From contig PETN01000016.1 of the NCBI GenBank assembly GCA_002781365.1, positions 162,330-226,329 of the forward strand: DNA of 64,000 bases, in the 5' to 3' direction. The notes under the pieces were generated by a model. The model made no database searches. It saw only the letters and a program-made list of their open reading frames with translations, and had not been told where the DNA came from. The position numbers were made by a program, and so were the translations under genes. The DNA comes from Sulfurimonas sp. CG01_land_8_20_14_3_00_36_23 (GTDB taxonomy: Bacteria; Campylobacterota; Campylobacteria; Campylobacterales; Sulfurimonadaceae). Of the stretch, positions 40,147 through 48,957 are shown piece by piece; within the stretch, counting starts at the first letter, position 1; each line of letters begins with the position of its first letter.

Positions 40147-40568
40147 GTAAAGAGCTAGAAAAAATAAACTCCTTTTTAGAAGAACATCATGTAATGAGTT
40201 TGGCTACGACGCATGCAGATGAGCTGAGTGTTTGTAGTCTTTTTTATACCTTCCATTTAGAGACAACCTCATTTATCGTTGCAAGCAGTGAAGACACAAC
40301 CCACATACAACATATCAAACACAATCAAAATGTAGCTGGAAATATACTTTTAGAGACAAAAAACATAGGCAAAATAGAGGGTGTTCAGTTTAGAGGTACA
40401 TTCTCAGCTCTGCAAGAGGAGCGACTCAAAGCGCTCTATTTTCAAAAGTTTCCACATGCCAGAATTATGAACCCAAAACTGTGGCAAATCCAAGTGAACT
40501 CCTTCAAGATGACAGATAACACTCTGGGCTTTGGAAAAAAGATTATTTGGAAAAAACCTTTTCTTTAA
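40143..40568 (+). CDS. Pyridoxamine 5'-phosphate oxidase-like (YhbP-type) protein
   Basis: A 141-residue single split-barrel protein: MSLATTHADELSVCSLFYTF, then FIVASSEDTTHIQHIKHNQNVAGNI, then GVQFRGTFSAL. These are typical of the flavin/heme-binding PNPOx-like superfamily and closest to the YhbP/UPF0306 group. The cofactor and reaction are unknown. It is the last gene of the ovoA unit and its 3' end overlaps a small antisense zinc-finger gene by 26 bases. One repeat copy encodes PHA. Confidence 0.78.
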   Translation: MSKELEKINSFLEEHHVMSLATTHADELSVCSLFYTFHLETTSFIVASSEDTTHIQHIKHNQNVAGNILLETKNIGKIEGVQFRGTFSALQEERLKALYFQKFPHARIMNPKLWQIQVNSFKMTDNTLGFGKKIIWKKPFL

Positions 40569-40716
40569 AGAGACTGCAATCCGTCCCACTGCTTTGACGC
40601 ACTACAATTGAAGGTATTTGTGGTGCTTTAAATCCGTACGCCCTGCAACCATGAGGCTGTGAAGCTTCCCAGGTCACAAAATAGTATTCACATCTTCTAC
40701 AATTGATTTTTTTCAT
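40543..40716 (-). CDS. Small four-cysteine, putative zinc-binding protein
   Basis: I read a 57-residue frame from the ATG at 40716 to TAA at 40543. It begins MKKINCRRCEYYFVTWE and continues through QPHGCRAYGFKAP to GTDCSLF. The cysteines are C6, C9, C24 and C48, a likely zinc site. I believe similar short proteins occur widely in Campylobacterota, sometimes misnamed uracil-DNA glycosylase; that is memory, not a search. It ends inside the convergent PNPOx-like gene and fills a gap otherwise without a gene. Confidence 0.75.
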   Translation of the reverse strand: MKKINCRRCEYYFVTWEASQPHGCRAYGFKAPQIPSIVVRQSSGTDCSLFKEKVFSK

Positions 40717-40870
40717 TTTCGTTTATAATCTTTAGTTTTGAAGTTTAAGAAGAGAATTTTAACATATTAGATAAAATACAACAACTAATTTTCAATTTAA
40801 GCAAAACTTGCTCTATGAGTTTTTATGCTTTGGCAAACCTGGAACTATTAGGTTACACAAAAGGAAGAGA

Positions 40871-41563
40871 ATGGATAAGATTTTATTGATGTTACAACTT
40901 CAAACGCAGCTTAATGATGCAACTAACGGTGATAAATGGACAAAGGGTGTCACTAAAAACGGTAAAGTAATCAACTGGAAAAGATGTATCTATATGGAAG
41001 CTGCTGAGATGATAGAGAGCTTTTCATGGAAACATTGGAAGAGTATAGATAAAGAAGCGGATTGGGAGAACATGCAGATAGAAGTTGTGGATGTGTGGCA
41101 TTTTATTATGAGTCTTGCAATAGAAAATTATATAGTCAATATGAAAGGTGGAGTGGATGATTTAGCACTCAACATCTCAACTCTCCCAAGCTTTCAAACG
41201 GTTGATTGTGAGAGTAGTACCTTTGCAACCAAAGATGAAGTTATAGCAAAAGTTGAAAATATTATGCGTCTCTCTCTTACACAAGATGCGTTTGAATTAG
41301 AAGATTTGATAAGTGAGTTTTTTGACTTAGTTGTAATGAGTGGCTTAGATTTACAAACACTCTACAAACTCTATGTTGGAAAGAATGTTCTTAATCAGTT
41401 CCGCCAAGACCATGGTTACAAAGAGGGATCTTATATGAAGATTTGGGATGGTACAGAGGATAATGTTATCATGAAGCGTATCTGGGAAAACTATAGTGAC
41501 ATTACACCTACTACACTCTATAAAGAGCTAAGTAAATTTTATTTGGCACTCAAGAAGAACTAA
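40871..41563 (+). CDS. dut: Dimeric dUTP diphosphatase
   Basis: All-alpha dUTPase of the Campylobacter type, which removes dUTP and provides dUMP. I chose the ATG at 40871 with AAGGAAGAGA just before it. The longer reading from 40808 has no site and adds foreign residues. The 230-residue protein shows the metal-binding acids in YMEAAEMIESFSWKHWK and IEVVDVWHF and the C-terminal KIWDGTEDNVIMKRI. The 154 bases before it hold no other gene that I can support. Confidence 0.88.
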   Translation: MDKILLMLQLQTQLNDATNGDKWTKGVTKNGKVINWKRCIYMEAAEMIESFSWKHWKSIDKEADWENMQIEVVDVWHFIMSLAIENYIVNMKGGVDDLALNISTLPSFQTVDCESSTFATKDEVIAKVENIMRLSLTQDAFELEDLISEFFDLVVMSGLDLQTLYKLYVGKNVLNQFRQDHGYKEGSYMKIWDGTEDNVIMKRIWENYSDITPTTLYKELSKFYLALKKN

Positions 41564-41566
41564 TAT

Positions 41567-42136
41567 TTGAGAAGTGTCTTAGAAGTTAAAAATCTATCTT
41601 TTGGTTATACAAAAGAGTCTCTGCTCTTTGAAGATTTCTCTATCAGTTTAAAAAGAGGGGAGATAAAAGCAGTTGTCGGGGCAAGCGGTGTCGGTAAAAG
41701 TACACTTTTTGAACTCATTTTAAAAAACCTCAAAGCTTTTAGCGGAGAGATAACTGCTTCGAGAACATCTCAGGTATTTCAAGACCCTTACAGCTCTTTT
41801 CATCCAAGCTATTCCCTTCTCAATCAGATTCAAGATGTAGCGAGTTTAGATGGCTTAGATGGCTATTTAAATGATTTAAACTTAGGGTATGAACTTCTTT
41901 TAAAACTTCCACATGAACTCTCAGGTGGTCAGCTTCAACGTGCTTCCATCATCAGAGCGATGCTGATGAAACCAGAACTACTTCTCTTAGATGAACCTAC
42001 CTCCGCTTTGGATAATGTGATTCAACTAGAGGTAATGCGAAGTTTGATAAAAAATTTGGACACGATGGGAATGCTTTTAATCACTCATGACCTTGAGTTG
42101 GCGAAGTGGTGTGCAGATGATATTATAATACTTTAA
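41567..42136 (+). CDS. Orphan ABC transporter ATPase, DppF/NikE-like
   Basis: A 189-residue ATPase starting at TTG, three bases after dut. Walker A (GASGVGKST), the Q-loop (VFQDPYSSFHP), the signature LSGGQLQRAS, Walker B (LLLLDEPTSALD) and the His switch (ITHDLELAKW) are all intact. It resembles peptide/nickel importer ATPases but ends just after the switch, 60-130 residues short of them, and no permease or binding protein is nearby. It may work with components elsewhere or be a reduced family member. Confidence 0.82.
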   Translation: MRSVLEVKNLSFGYTKESLLFEDFSISLKRGEIKAVVGASGVGKSTLFELILKNLKAFSGEITASRTSQVFQDPYSSFHPSYSLLNQIQDVASLDGLDGYLNDLNLGYELLLKLPHELSGGQLQRASIIRAMLMKPELLLLDEPTSALDNVIQLEVMRSLIKNLDTMGMLLITHDLELAKWCADDIIIL

Positions 42137-42525
42137 CTATTTGTGAAGTATTTCGCGATATAAAACCCACCTGCCGCCATAAAAATAGTTCCAATTGCAT
42201 TGAGTGATATGTTTGTAAGTGCGAGTAAAATATGACCACCCTCTAGCAGTAAAAAACTCTCTATAGCAAAAGTTGAATAGGTCGTCAATGCACCTAAAAC
42301 TCCTGTAGAGAGAAATGATTTTGTATGAAGTGAAAAGAAGCTTGTGTACATAAAATATGCGACAAGAACACCCATGATAAAACTTCCAATAAGATTCACT
42401 CCAAGCGTTCCGTATGGCAATTCATGTGGAAATTTATGCGAGATAAGACCATTGAGGTAAGCTCTTAAAACAGCACCAATAAAGCCACCACTACCTATGG
42501 CTAGGATTGTTTGCCAACTCATCAT
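42133..42525 (-). CDS. crcB: Fluoride ion channel/exporter CrcB (Fluc)
   Basis: A 130-residue protein with four membrane helices that exports fluoride as a dimer. It shows the GSGGFIGAVLRAYL and GTLGVNLIGSF segments and the TGVLGALTTYSTF motif. It overlaps plsC by 35 bases and the convergent ABC ATPase by four. I see no fluoride riboswitch in front of it, which is expected as it starts inside plsC. Confidence 0.93.
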   Translation of the reverse strand: MMSWQTILAIGSGGFIGAVLRAYLNGLISHKFPHELPYGTLGVNLIGSFIMGVLVAYFMYTSFFSLHTKSFLSTGVLGALTTYSTFAIESFLLLEGGHILLALTNISLNAIGTIFMAAGGFYIAKYFTNS

Positions 42526-43189
42526 CGTACACCCCTTGCATTTTTATTCTTAAATCACTAAGCCAACTCTCACTCTCTTTATCTGCAATAAAAGAGTCCA
42601 TATAGATGACTTTTATACGCCCAGGTTTATAGTAGAATTTTTTAATATTGTAATACTTTGAAGTTTGCATTAAAACAATAGGCTGAACACGAAGCTTATA
42701 TTTGTCAGCTATCACTTTTGCACCTGCTTTAAAAGGTAACATTTTTCCTGTAGTTGAGCGTGTTCCCTCAGGGAACATGGTGATAACTCTCCCTTTTTCA
42801 AGTCTATCTTTTGCAGCTCTTAGCAGTTTTATGAGCGCTGTCTTGCTCTCTCTCTCCACAGCTATATCTTGGGGAAGTTTAAGTGCAAGACCAAAAAATG
42901 GCACATCAAAAAGCTCTTTTTTTGCAACCCAAGCTAAATCTTTACTTGTGAGTGTCTCCATAATGCCAATATCCAAATCACTCTGGTGATTTACGAGAAA
43001 TATTTGCGCCTCAGGATCCTCTTCTCCTTGGACATCAAGTGAGTAAAAGAGACTCAATCTTAAGAGCCAAGAGGTGATTTTTCTAGCATAAGGGCGAGGA
43101 ACGATTGGATAGATGAGTATCATTAAAGCTAATGAAACAAAGATAAGTATCGTTGCAAAAAGCCAACTAATTTGAGCAAATATCTTCAT
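42491..43189 (-). CDS. plsC: 1-acyl-sn-glycerol-3-phosphate acyltransferase
   Basis: Adds the second acyl chain to make phosphatidic acid. The 232-residue protein has an N-terminal hydrophobic region (about 5-35), the catalytic motif NHQSDLD (NHX4D form) and FPEGTRST. It overlaps the SH3 membrane protein gene upstream by 23 bases and crcB downstream, in one minus-strand run from ctpA to crcB. Confidence 0.92.
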   Translation of the reverse strand: MKIFAQISWLFATILIFVSLALMILIYPIVPRPYARKITSWLLRLSLFYSLDVQGEEDPEAQIFLVNHQSDLDIGIMETLTSKDLAWVAKKELFDVPFFGLALKLPQDIAVERESKTALIKLLRAAKDRLEKGRVITMFPEGTRSTTGKMLPFKAGAKVIADKYKLRVQPIVLMQTSKYYNIKKFYYKPGRIKVIYMDSFIADKESESWLSDLRIKMQGVYDDELANNPSHR

Positions 43190-44276
43190 TCTTTACCCAA
43201 CCTATTTTTTGATTTTGAAGTTTGACTTTAATAAACTCTTTGACACTTCCCTCTTTTTCTAAACGAATGACACTCTGCGTTGTCTCAAAGATAGTTCCGT
43301 TTTCAACAGGAAGCAGGCGGATATTTGAACCTGACTTGATACATATATCTTTTGTCGGTACAAGAGTGTAGCTAATGTAGAGAAGAGGTATCAGTATAAA
43401 AACCGCATAAATATATTTTTTTCTATAGAGAACAAAGAGCAATGCAATAAAGGCAACAGATGCCGCTATACTCATCTTGAGCATCTCTCTGGATTGGTCT
43501 TTTGGCTTTAAGTCCGTTTGGGTTGTAACGCTGTCATCATCGACAATAATAGGGATATCTATTTTTACAAACTTATTTTTTATAAGGTTAAAGTAGGAGA
43601 AAGAGAAGTTTTGGATTTTTTTATCAATGACTGCATAATAAGTAATTTTTGAATCGAAAATAGATTCTGTAGAGGATTCTATACCTTGTTTATATACATT
43701 GTTTAATTGAAAAGATTTGATATTGCAATTTTGGGCATTTGCTACAAAAACAACGATGTTATGTGTTTTGTCATAACTCGTTGTTCTATATTCTGCAAGT
43801 TCAAAAGAGTTGGCAATGATGTTCGCATAGTCTTTCTTGGGGTTGAGGGTGATAACATTGATAGTATTCCCACTCAGTGTTGTTTTTTTGTATTGATTTT
43901 CACGTCCATCAATAAGTGTGGCTGTAAAGTCGGGAAGTTTTACTTTGGATTTGGTTGCCAAAAAATAGAAAGTGTCATCATAATATTTAGGATATATCTC
44001 TCTGTAAGGTAGGGAATAGTTAAGTGGCTCAACTCCCTCAAAATTTGAGAGTTCGTACTCTACATCTTCTATTTCTTGTACGGTTGACAATGTTTTAATC
44101 GTAACAGAAAATATTTCACCTCGTACGATTCTCTCTGGCATCTTTGTAAAATTTAGGTAGAGAACTTTTGGTAGTTCTACAATAGTGTTGTTTGTTTCGT
44201 TGGAATCAGCAACAGACCAAAAGTCTGCTCTGAGAGTTAGGAAAAAGAAAAAACTTAGCAGGAGTAATCGAATCAC
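43167..44276 (-). CDS. Exported membrane protein with C-terminal SH3-like domain
   Basis: A 369-residue protein. Residues 1-17 look like a signal peptide (MIRLLLLSFFFFLTLRA). A long beta-rich region (about 25-250) lies outside, followed by two membrane helices (about 265-300) and a C-terminal segment (about 305-369; NIRLLPVENGTIFETTQ, IGWVKNEDIC) like a bacterial SH3 domain. The beta region resembles the BatD type of exported protein only in general shape. It overlaps purQ by four bases. Function unknown. Confidence 0.7.
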   Translation of the reverse strand: MIRLLLLSFFFFLTLRADFWSVADSNETNNTIVELPKVLYLNFTKMPERIVRGEIFSVTIKTLSTVQEIEDVEYELSNFEGVEPLNYSLPYREIYPKYYDDTFYFLATKSKVKLPDFTATLIDGRENQYKKTTLSGNTINVITLNPKKDYANIIANSFELAEYRTTSYDKTHNIVVFVANAQNCNIKSFQLNNVYKQGIESSTESIFDSKITYYAVIDKKIQNFSFSYFNLIKNKFVKIDIPIIVDDDSVTTQTDLKPKDQSREMLKMSIAASVAFIALLFVLYRKKYIYAVFILIPLLYISYTLVPTKDICIKSGSNIRLLPVENGTIFETTQSVIRLEKEGSVKEFIKVKLQNQKIGWVKNEDICSN

Positions 44277-44947
44277 GCTGAGAGGAACCCTTGCAACATT
44301 TTCACTCCATCATCCGAACCAAGGAGTAACTCCATTGCACGTTCTGGATGGGGCATAAGACCAAAGACATTTTTTTCTTTATTGCAAACACCTGCAATAG
44401 AGTCAATACTGCCATTTGGGTTATTTATCGCACCCTCTTTATCTGTGTAAGTTAAAAGGATTTGATTATTGAGATATAAATCTTTGAGTCCATCTGCATC
44501 AATATAGTAGTTGCCATCATGATGTGCAATGGGAATATTTATAACAGAGCCTTTTTTTAGTTCTTGAAGAAAAATATTGTCATTGTTGATGACTTTCAAG
44601 TGGTGATGTCTTGAGATGAAGTGTAAATGCTCATTTCTTTTTAGAGCACCTGGAAGTAAGCCAGCTTCAGTAAGGACTTGAAAACCGTTACAGATGCCTA
44701 AAACTTTTCCACCTTTGGCTGCATACTCTTTAACAGCTTTCATCACTGGGCTATATTTTGCGATAGCTCCACTTCTGAGGTAATCACCATAGGAAAAGCC
44801 ACCAGCGACAACTAGAAGGTTTGTATCGCTTGGAATCGTCTCTGATTTGTGCCAGACTATCTCTGTTTGTGCACCAAGAGATTTAAAAGCATGCTCTGTA
44901 TCATATTCACAGTTTGTGCCTGGAAACTGAAGAATGCTTACTTTCAT
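44273..44947 (-). CDS. purQ: Phosphoribosylformylglycinamidine synthase, glutaminase subunit PurQ
   Basis: Supplies ammonia to PurL in purine synthesis. The 224-residue class I amidotransferase shows QFPGTNCEYDTE, VVAGGFSYGDYLRSGAIA, the catalytic cysteine in GICNGFQVL and the His/Glu pair in MPHPERAME. It overlaps purS by four bases. The large subunit purL is not in this window. Confidence 0.95.
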   Translation of the reverse strand: MKVSILQFPGTNCEYDTEHAFKSLGAQTEIVWHKSETIPSDTNLLVVAGGFSYGDYLRSGAIAKYSPVMKAVKEYAAKGGKVLGICNGFQVLTEAGLLPGALKRNEHLHFISRHHHLKVINNDNIFLQELKKGSVINIPIAHHDGNYYIDADGLKDLYLNNQILLTYTDKEGAINNPNGSIDSIAGVCNKEKNVFGLMPHPERAMELLLGSDDGVKMLQGFLSA

Positions 44948-45186
44948 TTTATCAACTCTATTTCATAATCTTCAATAACTGTATTTGCCAAAAGGTCTTC
45001 ACACATACGTGTTACTTCTTCTCTCGCTTTTGCTTCATCTGTTTCATCCAAGTTTAAAACGATTTGTTTTCCAACACGAACATCACTTACTCCACTGAAG
45101 TTCAGTGAGTTGAGTGCATGGTGCACTGCTTTACCTTGTGAATCTAAAACACCTGCTTTTAAAGATACATTTACTATTACTTTCAT
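44944..45186 (-). CDS. purS: Phosphoribosylformylglycinamidine synthase subunit PurS
   Basis: The small subunit that bridges PurL and PurQ. At 80 residues it has the typical size, with VNVSLKAGVLDSQGKAVHHAL at the start and VRVGKQIVLNL in the middle. It sits between purC and purQ, two bases after purC. Confidence 0.93.
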   Translation of the reverse strand: MKVIVNVSLKAGVLDSQGKAVHHALNSLNFSGVSDVRVGKQIVLNLDETDEAKAREEVTRMCEDLLANTVIEDYEIELIK

Positions 45187-45188
45187 TA

Positions 45189-45902
45189 CTATTTTCCTAA
45201 AATTCTATTTAATACTTGCTCATAAGCGACTTTCAATCCGCCAAGACCTTGACGAAATCTATCTTTATCCATCTTCTCACCACTCTCCATATCCCAAAAA
45301 CGGCAATTGTCAGGGCTAATCTCATCGATTAGGATAATGTTTCCGCTTTTGTCTTTACCAAACTCAAGTTTGAAATCGATTAAGTTAAGACCTTTTTCTG
45401 CAAAGTAAGGTTTTAAGATGTCATTGACTTCTCTTGCCATACGACGAAGTTTGTCAAGTTCATCTTGATACTCTACAAGACCTAAAATAAGTGCATGTTG
45501 GTCGTTAAGTTTTGGGTCACCAAGCGCATCATTTTTGTAATCAAATTCTACTAAAGTAAAAGGGAGTACTGTACCATCTTTTATGCCAAGATTTTTACTA
45601 AGACTTCCAGTTGCAACGTTGCGAACGATAACTTCTATGAGGATTACATCCACTTTTGTATGTAACATATGGTTGTCATCTAACATTTTTACAAAGTGAG
45701 TCTTTATCCCATTTGCTTCTAAGAGTTTAAAAAGTTCTGTAGAGATTTTATTGTTCAGTGCACCTTTTCCAGCTTCACTTGATTTTTTCTCGCCATTAAA
45801 TGCTGTCAAATCATCTTTAAATTCTGAAATTACTAAATTTTCATCATTTGTTGAAAAAAGCTTTTTAGCTTTTCCTTCGTAAAGCAGTTCTTTTTTTTCC
45901 AT
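45189..45902 (-). CDS. purC: Phosphoribosylaminoimidazole-succinocarboxamide synthase
   Basis: Joins aspartate to CAIR in purine synthesis. The 237 residues show [27 protein letters not shown], the motif [12 protein letters not shown] and [14 protein letters not shown]. It lies five bases after ctpA in the same minus-strand run. Confidence 0.95.
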   Translation of the reverse strand: MEKKELLYEGKAKKLFSTNDENLVISEFKDDLTAFNGEKKSSEAGKGALNNKISTELFKLLEANGIKTHFVKMLDDNHMLHTKVDVILIEVIVRNVATGSLSKNLGIKDGTVLPFTLVEFDYKNDALGDPKLNDQHALILGLVEYQDELDKLRRMAREVNDILKPYFAEKGLNLIDFKLEFGKDKSGNIILIDEISPDNCRFWDMESGEKMDKDRFRQGLGGLKVAYEQVLNRILGK

Positions 45903-45907
45903 GTTTG

Positions 45908-47233
45908 TTATCCTTTTACAATGATTAATGCTTTGATGATATCGACACTCTCTTTTAGCTGAATATCTTTGTCCATCATTTCTGGCGTGATTATATCTTT
46001 TTTAGCCTCTTTGAGTGCTTCATTTTCTTCTTTTACTGAGAGATTTCCATCCACTTTTACAAGCTCTTCTTGAAGATGCTTCTTTAAGTCAGCCTCTTTG
46101 ATAGAAAAATCATTCTTTTTGCTATTGACACTGCCTGGGAAAACTTCTATATCTGGTTTTACTCCAACTGCCTGTATTGTTCTTCCACTTGGAAGATAGT
46201 AGCGTGCAATCGTTAGTTTTATCGCTTCACTCTCTGAAATAGGAAGTACAACTTGTACGCTCCCTTTTCCAAAAGTGTTTTGACCAACTAAAACGGCTCG
46301 TTTGTGATCTTGAAGCGCACCACTTACGATTTCAGATGCACTTGCACTTCCTCCGTTAATGAGAACAACCATCGGGACTTTTGTAATAGTTTTACTTTTT
46401 GAAGCAGAGTACGTTTTTTCGTCTGCTTCATCTCTCCCTTTTTGAGAAACGATATTTCCGCTATCCACAAAAATATCAACTAAATCCACGGCTTGGTCAA
46501 GCAGACCTCCAGGATTGTTTCTTAAATCAAGAATTATTCCCTTCGTTGTTGCTTCTCTCTTCTTAATCTCTTTTGAGACATCAGTTGCAACTTTTTTGTC
46601 AAAACTTGTGACTCGAATGTAGAGGATGTTGTCACCTATTGTTTTTGCATAGACGGATTCAATTGTAATAATACCTCTTACGATATGAATCGCAAGGGGT
46701 TTTGCCTCTCCCTCTCGTACAATTGTTAAATCTATCGGCTCACCAACTTTACCTCTCATGATTGATACAGCTTCATCAATCGTCATGTTGAGCGTGGACT
46801 CTTTGTTGATTTTAAGGATGATATCTCCAGATTCTAGTCCAGCTTTATCTGCAGGAGTCCCTTCGATTGGGGCGATAACTGTTAAGGCTCCATCTTTTAT
46901 ACCAACCGTGATACCAAGTCCTCCAAACTCACCATTTGTTTGAACTTTTAATTTTTTATAATCTTTTTGTGTCAAGTAGTTTGAGTGTGCATCAAGATTT
47001 GTCATCATTCCATTCAGTGCTTTATCCATCAACTCTTCAATCGTTACATTGTCAACATTGTATCTCTCAACAATAGATATGACTTTTGTAAATTTTGCTA
47101 AAGATTCGAGTCTTGATGACTCTTTTGACTCTTTTTTATCTACAGGTGCAGCAAAAAGATTTGTAGAGAAAAGGAGCGTTGTAGCTAAAGTGACTGTGAT
47201 AAAACCAAGAGTAATAAATTTTTTGTTTTTCAT
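45908..47233 (-). CDS. ctpA: Carboxy-terminal processing protease (S41 family)
   Basis: A periplasmic serine protease of 441 residues. An N-terminal signal or anchor (about 7-29) is followed by a PDZ domain (about 100-170; [12 protein letters not shown]) and the S41 domain with [11 protein letters not shown], the catalytic serine in GGSASASEI (probably S298) and lysine K323 in TFGKGSVQ. It heads the minus-strand run that continues with purC. Its promoter is probably the TATAAT at 47268-47263. Confidence 0.93.
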   Translation of the reverse strand: MKNKKFITLGFITVTLATTLLFSTNLFAAPVDKKESKESSRLESLAKFTKVISIVERYNVDNVTIEELMDKALNGMMTNLDAHSNYLTQKDYKKLKVQTNGEFGGLGITVGIKDGALTVIAPIEGTPADKAGLESGDIILKINKESTLNMTIDEAVSIMRGKVGEPIDLTIVREGEAKPLAIHIVRGIITIESVYAKTIGDNILYIRVTSFDKKVATDVSKEIKKREATTKGIILDLRNNPGGLLDQAVDLVDIFVDSGNIVSQKGRDEADEKTYSASKSKTITKVPMVVLINGGSASASEIVSGALQDHKRAVLVGQNTFGKGSVQVVLPISESEAIKLTIARYYLPSGRTIQAVGVKPDIEVFPGSVNSKKNDFSIKEADLKKHLQEELVKVDGNLSVKEENEALKEAKKDIITPEMMDKDIQLKESVDIIKALIIVKG

Positions 47234-47262
47234 ACTAATTCCATGTTTGATTTAGAAAGGAT

Positions 47263-47268
47263 ATTATA
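47263..47268 (-). promoter_or_regulatory. Probable -10 box for ctpA-purCSQ
   Basis: TATAAT on the minus strand, 29 bases before the ctpA start. Confidence 0.5.
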
Positions 47269-47305
47269 GTTAAAAGCTGTTTAAATAACAAATTCTGGGA
47301 GAATT

Positions 47306-47314
47306 CCACATGCC
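47306..47314 (+). repeat. Intergenic copy of the CCACATGCC repeat
   Basis: A single full copy (GAATTCCACATGCCAAAAATA) between the divergent ctpA and cysK genes, upstream of both -10 boxes. Confidence 0.85.
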
Positions 47315-47379
47315 AAAAATAGAAGCGCGATGAAGAATGAATGAAGATTATTTGATAGAACAATCTTTTAAGTAAGATA

Positions 47380-47385
47380 TATAAT
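47380..47385 (+). promoter_or_regulatory. Probable -10 box for cysK
   Basis: TATAAT in GATATATAATTG, 42 bases before the GTG start. A TAGAAT at 47395 is an alternative. Confidence 0.45.
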
Positions 47386-47427
47386 TGATAAGTGTAGAAT
47401 AATTTTTTAAAATAGAAAGGAACGATT

Positions 47428-48354
47428 GTGAAAATAGCGCAAAATATTACAGAAATCATTGGCAATACGCCACTTATTAGATTAAATACACCATCAAAAT
47501 TAACAGGTGCAACTATACTGGGGAAATGTGAGTTTATGAATCCAACAAGTTCGGTCAAAGATAGAATTGGGTTTAACATGATTCGACGCGCTATGGAAGC
47601 GGGCGAAATTAGAGAAGGAACAACTGTTATAGAACCAACAAGTGGCAATACAGGAATAGCACTTGCGGCAAACTGCGCCGCATTGAAGTTAAAACTTATC
47701 TTAACGATGCCAGAGTCTATGAGTATAGAGAGACGAAATCTATTGAAAGCTTTAGGTGCACAGCTTGTCCTAACTCCTGCAGAAAAGGGAATGAGTGGTG
47801 CAATAGACAAAGCTGTAGAGATACAACAAGAGACTCCAAATAGCCTGATTTTACAACAGTTTCAGAACAAATCAAATCCTGAAATCCACATGCTAACTAC
47901 TGCACAAGAGATATTAAGAGATACAGATAAAGAGCTTGATGCCTTTATCGCAGCTGTTGGAACAGGTGGAACATTAACGGGAACTGGAAGAGTTTTAAAA
48001 GAGGAGATTCACAACATTGCTATTTTCGCAGTTGAACCAGAGAACTCGTCAGTTTTATCTGGCGGTGCTCCTGGAGGCCATATGATTCAAGGGATTGGGG
48101 CAGGTTTTGTACCAGATATTTTAGATACCCAAATCTATGGAGAAGTTATAAAAGTAAGCAATGAAGACGCTATAAAAACAGCAAAAATGTTAGCGCGTGA
48201 AGAGGGATTGTTAGTTGGTATATCCGCAGGAGCGAATGTTTGGGCGACGATGCAAATCGCATCACGCAAAGAGTTTCAAGGTAAAACTTTGTTGACAATT
48301 CTTTGTGACACAGGGGAACGTTACCTAAGTACAGCACTCTTTAGTGATGAATAA
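47428..48354 (+). CDS. cysK: Cysteine synthase (O-acetylserine sulfhydrylase)
   Basis: Forms cysteine from O-acetylserine and sulfide with pyridoxal phosphate. The 308 residues show NTPLIRLN, the cofactor lysine K44 in PTSSVKDRIGF, PTSGNTGIALA and VGTGGTLTGTGR. The start is GTG with AGAAAGGAACG before it. It overlaps the next gene by 11 bases. Confidence 0.96.
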   Translation: MKIAQNITEIIGNTPLIRLNTPSKLTGATILGKCEFMNPTSSVKDRIGFNMIRRAMEAGEIREGTTVIEPTSGNTGIALAANCAALKLKLILTMPESMSIERRNLLKALGAQLVLTPAEKGMSGAIDKAVEIQQETPNSLILQQFQNKSNPEIHMLTTAQEILRDTDKELDAFIAAVGTGGTLTGTGRVLKEEIHNIAIFAVEPENSSVLSGGAPGGHMIQGIGAGFVPDILDTQIYGEVIKVSNEDAIKTAKMLAREEGLLVGISAGANVWATMQIASRKEFQGKTLLTILCDTGERYLSTALFSDE

Positions 48355-48928
48355 AAGCTATTTTGAAACCATTAAAGCGGTGGATGGAAAACTTTTCCAC
48401 ATGCCATACCATCAACAACGCTATGAGGCTGCGTTAAAAACGCTAGGCATATCGGATATTAAAAATCTTCAAGAGTATATAAAGCCTCCTGAGTGGGGCT
48501 TATACAGATGCCGTGTGGTCTATAACGAGAATGAAATCAAGGTAACGTATCATCCCTACAAAAAGAGAGAGGTTCGCTCTTTAAAACTTCTTTTTAACAA
48601 CGAGATTGAGTACGCTTTAAAATCTACTGACAGAGATGCTTTAGATGCCTTATATGCACAGAGAGATGAAGCAGATGATGTGCTGATCATAAAAAATTTA
48701 TTAGTGTGTGACACGACGATTGCAAACATCGCTTTTTATCGTTTGGGCATGTGGATTACTCCAAAGAGTCCACTTTTAAAAGGGACTACAAGAGCGAGAT
48801 TGCTGGATGAGGGAAAGCTTATTGAAGCTGATATTAACGCAAATGAACTCAGAACTTTTTCACAAGTGGCTCTGCTAAACGCTATGATAGATTTTGAGAT
48901 ACTCGACAAATGTGAATTTTTGCTATAA
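48344..48928 (+). CDS. pabC: Class IV aminotransferase, possible aminodeoxychorismate lyase PabC
   Basis: A short (194 residues against about 270) fold-type IV pyridoxal phosphate protein: YFETIKAVDGKLFHMPYHQQR, RCRVVY, the lysine in EYALKSTDRDALDALY, the loop NLLVCDTTIANIAFYRLGMW and KGTTRARLLDEGK. This is the layout of PabC/branched-chain transaminases. The chromosome also has a stand-alone pabB here (18.8 kb), so the lyase role is a reasonable inference. Two repeat copies encode HMP and GMW. Confidence 0.8.
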   Translation: MMNKSYFETIKAVDGKLFHMPYHQQRYEAALKTLGISDIKNLQEYIKPPEWGLYRCRVVYNENEIKVTYHPYKKREVRSLKLLFNNEIEYALKSTDRDALDALYAQRDEADDVLIIKNLLVCDTTIANIAFYRLGMWITPKSPLLKGTTRARLLDEGKLIEADINANELRTFSQVALLNAMIDFEILDKCEFLL

Positions 48929-48929
48929 T
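48924..48929 (+). promoter_or_regulatory. Probable -10 box over the pabC-like stop codon
   Basis: TATAAT in GCTATAATTGC overlaps the TAA of the pabC-like gene and lies 29 bases before the next start. Confidence 0.45.
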
Positions 48930-48957
48930 TGCAGTAAATAATTACAAGGAATCTCAT

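Noticed and set aside
47235..47810. 191-residue open frame on the minus strand across the ctpA-cysK gap
   Set aside because: It runs antisense through the well-identified cysK, covers two likely promoters, and its translation looks like low-complexity shadow sequence.
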